This document shows, piece by piece, positions 60,101 through 64,000 of a DNA stretch of 64,000 nucleotides; within the stretch, counting starts at the first letter, position 1; each line of letters begins with the position of its first letter. The position numbers and the translations under genes were made by a program. The stretch comes from Pycnopodia helianthoides (lineage: Eukaryota > Echinodermata > Asteroidea > Forcipulatida > Asteriidae). Where the stretch lies: contig CM063257.1 of assembly GCA_032158295.1 (NCBI GenBank), positions 744,001-808,000 of the forward strand, read 5' to 3'. The notes below the pieces were generated by a model. That model made no database searches. It was not told where the DNA came from and saw nothing but the letters and a program-made list of their open reading frames with translations.

Positions 60101-63100
60101 GGATCAGACAATGACCCATCATAGTAAGTTTTCATTTTCTTATTCGGTGGAAGTGCTTTATTGAACGGATAGAACTTACCTAAGTATGTGAGGCCCAGGC
60201 CCAGGGCCAAGTAGCGAGCGAAGGTATCTTTCAATTCCAAGGACGTCTTCTCCATCATAGTCTGGATGATGGTTGAGCTGACTTCACCGTTACATGAGCC
60301 GACTGCCATCATGCCTGCCGATAAGGCCGTAATGCCTACCACCTGAGTATAGTAGCGTTATTATTATTATTGTGTCTTGGTGTGTTATAGCCATTACAAA
60401 TAAGGGAATCAATTTGTGTTGAAGAGGTTTCAAAATAGTGGTTTAAACCCGCCCAGGCCTGATGATTTTACCACGCAAAACCTGATAGCGCCCTCTTTGA
60501 CAAAAAGTTGCCAGTCATGTTTAAACACTTCTGACTGTGTTTATATCACATGTTTAAACATGGCCATGTGATGTCCTCTCGACCAATCAGAATGGATAAA
60601 CTGTCCCAGGTATTTATGAATGCAATATAAATATTACACAATAGCCTCTACAAATAAATTTACAGGTTGTATTGTAAACTTGGGTGTGATTGTATAAGGG
60701 CTTGTTTAAAAAATCGCCACACACAAAAACAGAAAATATTTTCACCAAAAAAAATGAACAAATCAGATTTCTTGCGAGACGATTCCGTTACCTCCATGCT
60801 AGATTTGCTGTCACTCATCGCTGGGAGTATAAGACTCAGAACATCCTCACGATTTGAACCTGCGTACGCCAAACCCAACCTGAAACAAACGGTTTTCAAA
60901 ACGTCAACATTCAATACCAGTACGGGTGATTTACAATATAGAGCGCCCTCTACAGTTTGCCTAGGCGTACACTATAAAGGCCGCACTGTATTGTGAATTG
61001 CCTGTATTCATTCCGTTATAAATGACATTCGTTTCCTACTGAAGACGAGCAGAGTATACTGTTCGAAACATCGAGACCAAACCGACTCTTTTCAGAGCCA
61101 GCACTCCTCCCAAAAGAGATTTTACACATGGTTGTACTCACAAGTTTACTACTATTTATAGTTATAGTTACTTCTTACATTCGTTTCCGGTTAGTGCTGA
61201 CTTATCCACCAACAAATAATAATAATACAACATTTATAAAGGCCCCATAATCTCATAATAATAATAATATGAACATTTGTTCAAATGCACGATGATACAA
61301 AACACATTAAAAATAATGTAACATTCCAAAACAACATATCAATTATAAAGTACAAATCAATAAATCTAAAGCACTAAACTGACACTCATGGCATGACGGT
61401 ACAAAACACTAAAAATAATAGAACAACATTCCAAAACAACATATCAATTATACAATACAACATAATCAATCTAAGGCAATGAACAATTAAACTTAGTTAA
61501 TGAATAATCTTAACATTAACAATTAAACACAGATCAATAAAATGCAGACATACAATAAATATATAAATTCAGTGAATTAACAAAGAATATGACAATATAG
61601 AAAATTGAAATTGGTCATAATAAATGCAAGTACATAAAAAGAACAGTTTATGCAACCATTACTGCTTTGCAAATTCTCAAATTTGACAAATTGACACGGA
61701 CAGAGACGAGTCATATTAGTAATAATCAATATAAATAATGACCTGGTAGATTGGCTAGTGGCTTCTTCTAGTGAAGAAAATCGCTTTAAATTTTGCTAAT
61801 TTTTTATTCATATTTTATTATTTTGCTTTAAGTCATAAATGCAAACAGTATGATTTTCAAAGTTAAGTTTTATGTTAACTTAAAAAACTTGAGAATTGGG
61901 ATACAAATATACTTCTGAAAAACCAATGACCTATCATGCCTTTTACATAAAATACGTACCCGAATATAGCTCCGATACGCATAGTGCTGTTAGCATGAAG
62001 GACGTAGTCAGATAGGAGAGCGAGGGCAGGATCGCACTCATTACGCACTCCAGAATTGACAATCCCACAAGCCAAAAGGGCACCAGACTACGGATAAAAA
62101 AGAAATTTCAACACAGTGTTGATTAGAAACCAATCAAAGTACGCCAAACAATTGCTGTGGTGTCCGTTTGTGAAAGCTGCGGCCAGAGATGCTGTTGGTA
62201 CCCGCTGTCACCTCGCTAAACATGGATGGATTTAAAGTTCCTTATGAAAAATATTGTGACTGTTTTGTGCTGTTTTCTTAACAAGTAGACACTGTATTCA
62301 ACTTTCACAGATGACTTTAATTGTATGGTTCTTGATAATTTTGCCAATAAATCAACAATATGTTGACAAAAACCAATCTGTAACCCTACTTTTTAGCGGC
62401 CTTCAGGCCGTCGACTTTTATCAACCAAAAATCTTAGCATAATTTGTTTTACCTTGATATAGTCTTCCCCCGAATAGAGATATTTATCAATCTGGGTCAA
62501 TCCTCCGTCAACGTCCCACAGCAGTACCATCCCAAGAGAAGCAGCTGTGCTCATCATTCCATGCTCTTTGTTCTTATAAATCCACACGTTGCCGTCCTCT
62601 GTGATCAGCTTGTCCTTACCGAAGCCGGCGTTGACAAACCCGTTCACAAACGACGCGGCCAGATTCTGTCTGGCTGAGTCTACTTGGGAACCTGATGTGC
62701 CAAATGGTCCTGAAATTAAAAAATAACAACAGACGGTTCTTAGAATGTTATAAGAGAGCACTTATTCTGAAAGTAGACAACTTAGACAAACGATAAGGAA
62801 ATTCCAATTAACCCTTCAGTGATTGACCATGATCTCTTCTTTAATGAAACAAAATGCAACACCATCAGGACTATAACGTCGTTAGTGCAGTTTGTGTGAA
62901 TTTCATAAAATTAGTTTTGCATATTTTGGAGCTTCTGGTAAATAAAGTTTATTGACCGAGAGTGGTCTCCAAAACTTTCAGCCAATGGTAGAGATGTTAT
63001 AATACTTACGTGTGTTTTCCAAGTGACTTTTGTAAATGTCTTCTGGAACTTTGGGGTCCATAATATCAAGCTGGCAAAGACAAAACAAACATAAATGTTA

Positions 63101-63812
63101 CACTTCACAAAAGAGTAGAAATTCCCTTCATAAAACTGCTTCATACAGCTATAAGTAACGGGAAAGGGGAGAGGGTCTTAAAAAGTAGTTCTCTCTGTAC
63201 GGATTTTAAAATATTATAAATTTTGGGTGATGCCTTAAATATTTTGAAATATTTTATATTTATTTCATTTCTCGGGTAGATAAAAAGTACAATAATGCAA
63301 ATTAATAAGGTAAAAAACATTAAAAGATACAGCAATGAGCAATTAAAATACAGAGGAAGGAAAGAGAAACAGCTGGAGCCTGAAGGATTGCCTAAAAGAA
63401 ACACAGTTCCTGTCTAGAGGCTCTCCTCTCCAGCTGGCACTAAAGAAAACAAAAGTCAATTGAAATACAAAAATATATAAATGTACAAATATACAAACAG
63501 CAATAAAAATATTACAAATACACATACAAAATACACATACAAGGGCGTACAAGAAAGGTTAAAACATAGAAGAAAAACACCTTAAAAATACCTTAAATAC
63601 AAAAAACCAAAAAAAAACCCAAAACACAACGATTGATTATATACAAATGAAGTATGTTAAGACGTACCTCACGCGCTAGAGCTAAGAAGTTGATATTCAG
63701 TTGACTGTTTGACATAATCTCTGTCAGATCATCAAAGTCCTCTGTTTCTTCGTTGAGCTCCAAGAAAATCTGCTGAGCACCAAGCATGTACGCCAACTGC
63801 TTCTGCGTTAAA
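57156..63812 (-). CDS. PSMD2: 26S proteasome regulatory subunit RPN1/PSMD2, 3' thirteen exons (5' end outside window)
   Basis: Exons on minus: 63812-63668, 63070-63010, 62709-62453, 62087-61960, 60879-60792, 60342-60180, 59991-59890, 59572-59328, 59208-59040, 58653-58432, 58226-58108, 57840-57726, 57223-57156. All borders are GT-AG and the phases agree throughout. The reading begins inside the protein ([18 protein letters not shown], roughly residue 325 of human PSMD2) and runs to the C-terminus ([14 protein letters not shown]). Proteasome/cyclosome repeats are evident ([41 protein letters not shown]), as is a charged insert ([15 protein letters not shown]). The C-terminal domain contains [23 protein letters not shown]1 is a base scaffold of the 19S particle that docks ubiquitin receptors and deubiquitinases. 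No frameshift is seen. Confidence 0.97.
57466..57614. mobile_element. Small inverted-repeat element in the last PSMD2 intron
   Basis: GGGCTCGATTTCACAAAGAG and the end GTGCTTTGTGAAATGACCCC form inverted ends. The interior has GATCGTAACTGC and TTCATCTTAAGATGAATC-type palindromes. Non-coding MITE-like element. Confidence 0.6.
58840..58950 (+). mobile_element. Partial family B element in a PSMD2 intron
   Basis: GTGAAATACGCTTATGCTTA, TACAGTAAGCACGAAAAATT and TAAGCAGCGCTATCAAATTG match the long form at 26812-27097 in reverse order. Confidence 0.6.
60350..61955. other. Repeat content of the large PSMD2 intron pair flanking exon 60792-60879
   Basis: It contains a family C copy (60480-60625), the hammerhead-like repeat (61025-61125, plus), and an array-like AT-rich segment at 61200-61560. 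In that segment AACATTCCAAAACAACATAT-type words recur twice. No additional exon is needed, since the flanking PSMD2 exons join in phase. Confidence 0.6.
61025..61125 (+). repeat. Dispersed repeat with hammerhead-like core, plus-strand copy
   Basis: CTGAAGACGAGCAGAGTATA, CTGTTCGAAACATCGAGACC and CTCTTTTCAGAGCCAGCACT are in the same order as the minus-strand copy at 20030-20105. Confidence 0.55.
62135..62350 (-). repeat. Family D-related copy in a PSMD2 intron
   Basis: TGAAAGCTGCGGCCAGAGAT, GGTACCCGCTGTCACCTCGC and TTCTTAACAAGTAGACACTG are the reverse complement of words at 31980-32130. Confidence 0.55.
63071..63667. other. PSMD2 intron with retroelement-like AT-rich filler
   Basis: The minus-strand stretch around 63240-63430 (AATTGCTCATTGCTGTATCT, GTTTTTTACCTTATTAATTT) resembles LINE 3' untranslated sequence, but no tail or coding motif proves it. 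Splice sites at both ends are those of PSMD2. Confidence 0.35.
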
Positions 63813-64000
63813 CTATACACAAAAGAGTATCCAAATGAAGTTAAAACACTCACATTAATTTTTAAGTAGGAGTGATATTTGACTTTGAGTACAAGGCTTT
63901 AAGGTTATTTTGTGTGACGACTGTCTTAACTATCACCTTCCTTGGGTTAAAGAGCTGATCGACTACCGAGCCCCTTAGGGTCTAAGAGGCATGAGAGGTC
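63813..64000 (-). other. Start of the next upstream PSMD2 intron
   Basis: Sequence beyond the acceptor at 63813 (TGTGTATAG on minus). I find no PSMD2 coding block matching the residues expected upstream before the window ends. Confidence 0.5.

Overview
The window looks like nuclear DNA of a marine deuterostome, most likely an echinoderm and probably a sea star. It is AT-rich, genes are split by GT-AG introns, and dispersed repeats fill most of the space. There is a tandem family of SUEL-type (rhamnose/galactose-binding) lectins, an echinoderm-typical family. Several interspersed repeat families look like ones I remember from sea-star sequence. The taxon is an inference, because no species-diagnostic gene is present.

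Layout. 1-5 kb: repeats and a decayed non-LTR retrotransposon (minus strand, 1.3-3.4 kb). 5-20 kb: a minus-strand lectin cluster with two complete two-exon genes, each encoding 170 aa (8321-9655 and 12223-19692), plus at least two intron-only relics (5328-5985 and about 10590-10672). The intron of the second lectin gene is split by a roughly 6.2 kb TTAA-flanked DNA transposon (12959-19204). It carries two genes that read inward from its ends: a plus-strand three-exon gene for a stand-alone homologue of the P2X7 receptor cytoplasmic 'ballast' domain, and a minus-strand gene for a THAP zinc-finger protein. Both carry frameshifts. 21-24 kb: a fold-back element, a GTCA-based satellite and a two-exon G-protein gamma subunit gene (22898-23898, plus). 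24-35 kb: repeats only. 34958-37611: ARF6 (minus, four coding exons, intact 175 aa). 37.7-47.4 kb: repeats. 47988-52565: V-ATPase subunit C (plus, ten coding exons, intact 385 aa). 52.6-57.1 kb: repeats. 57156-63812: the C-terminal two thirds of PSMD2/Rpn1 (minus, thirteen exons), whose 5' part lies beyond the window.

How the genes relate. The four housekeeping genes are not an operon: the gamma subunit and ARF6 are convergent, ARF6 and V-ATPase C are head to head, and V-ATPase C and PSMD2 are tail to tail. V-ATPase C (endosome acidification) and ARF6 (endosomal and plasma-membrane traffic) act in related compartments, but nothing here shows co-regulation. Reading frames and splice phases of these genes are perfect across about 30 exons. 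Frameshifts in the transposon genes are therefore more likely genuine decay than sequencing error.

The observation most worth following is the TTAA-flanked element that pairs a THAP gene with a P2X7-ballast gene. If other copies are found, it would mean the domain captured by vertebrate P2X7 receptors also travels as a gene of a Kolobok-like DNA transposon.
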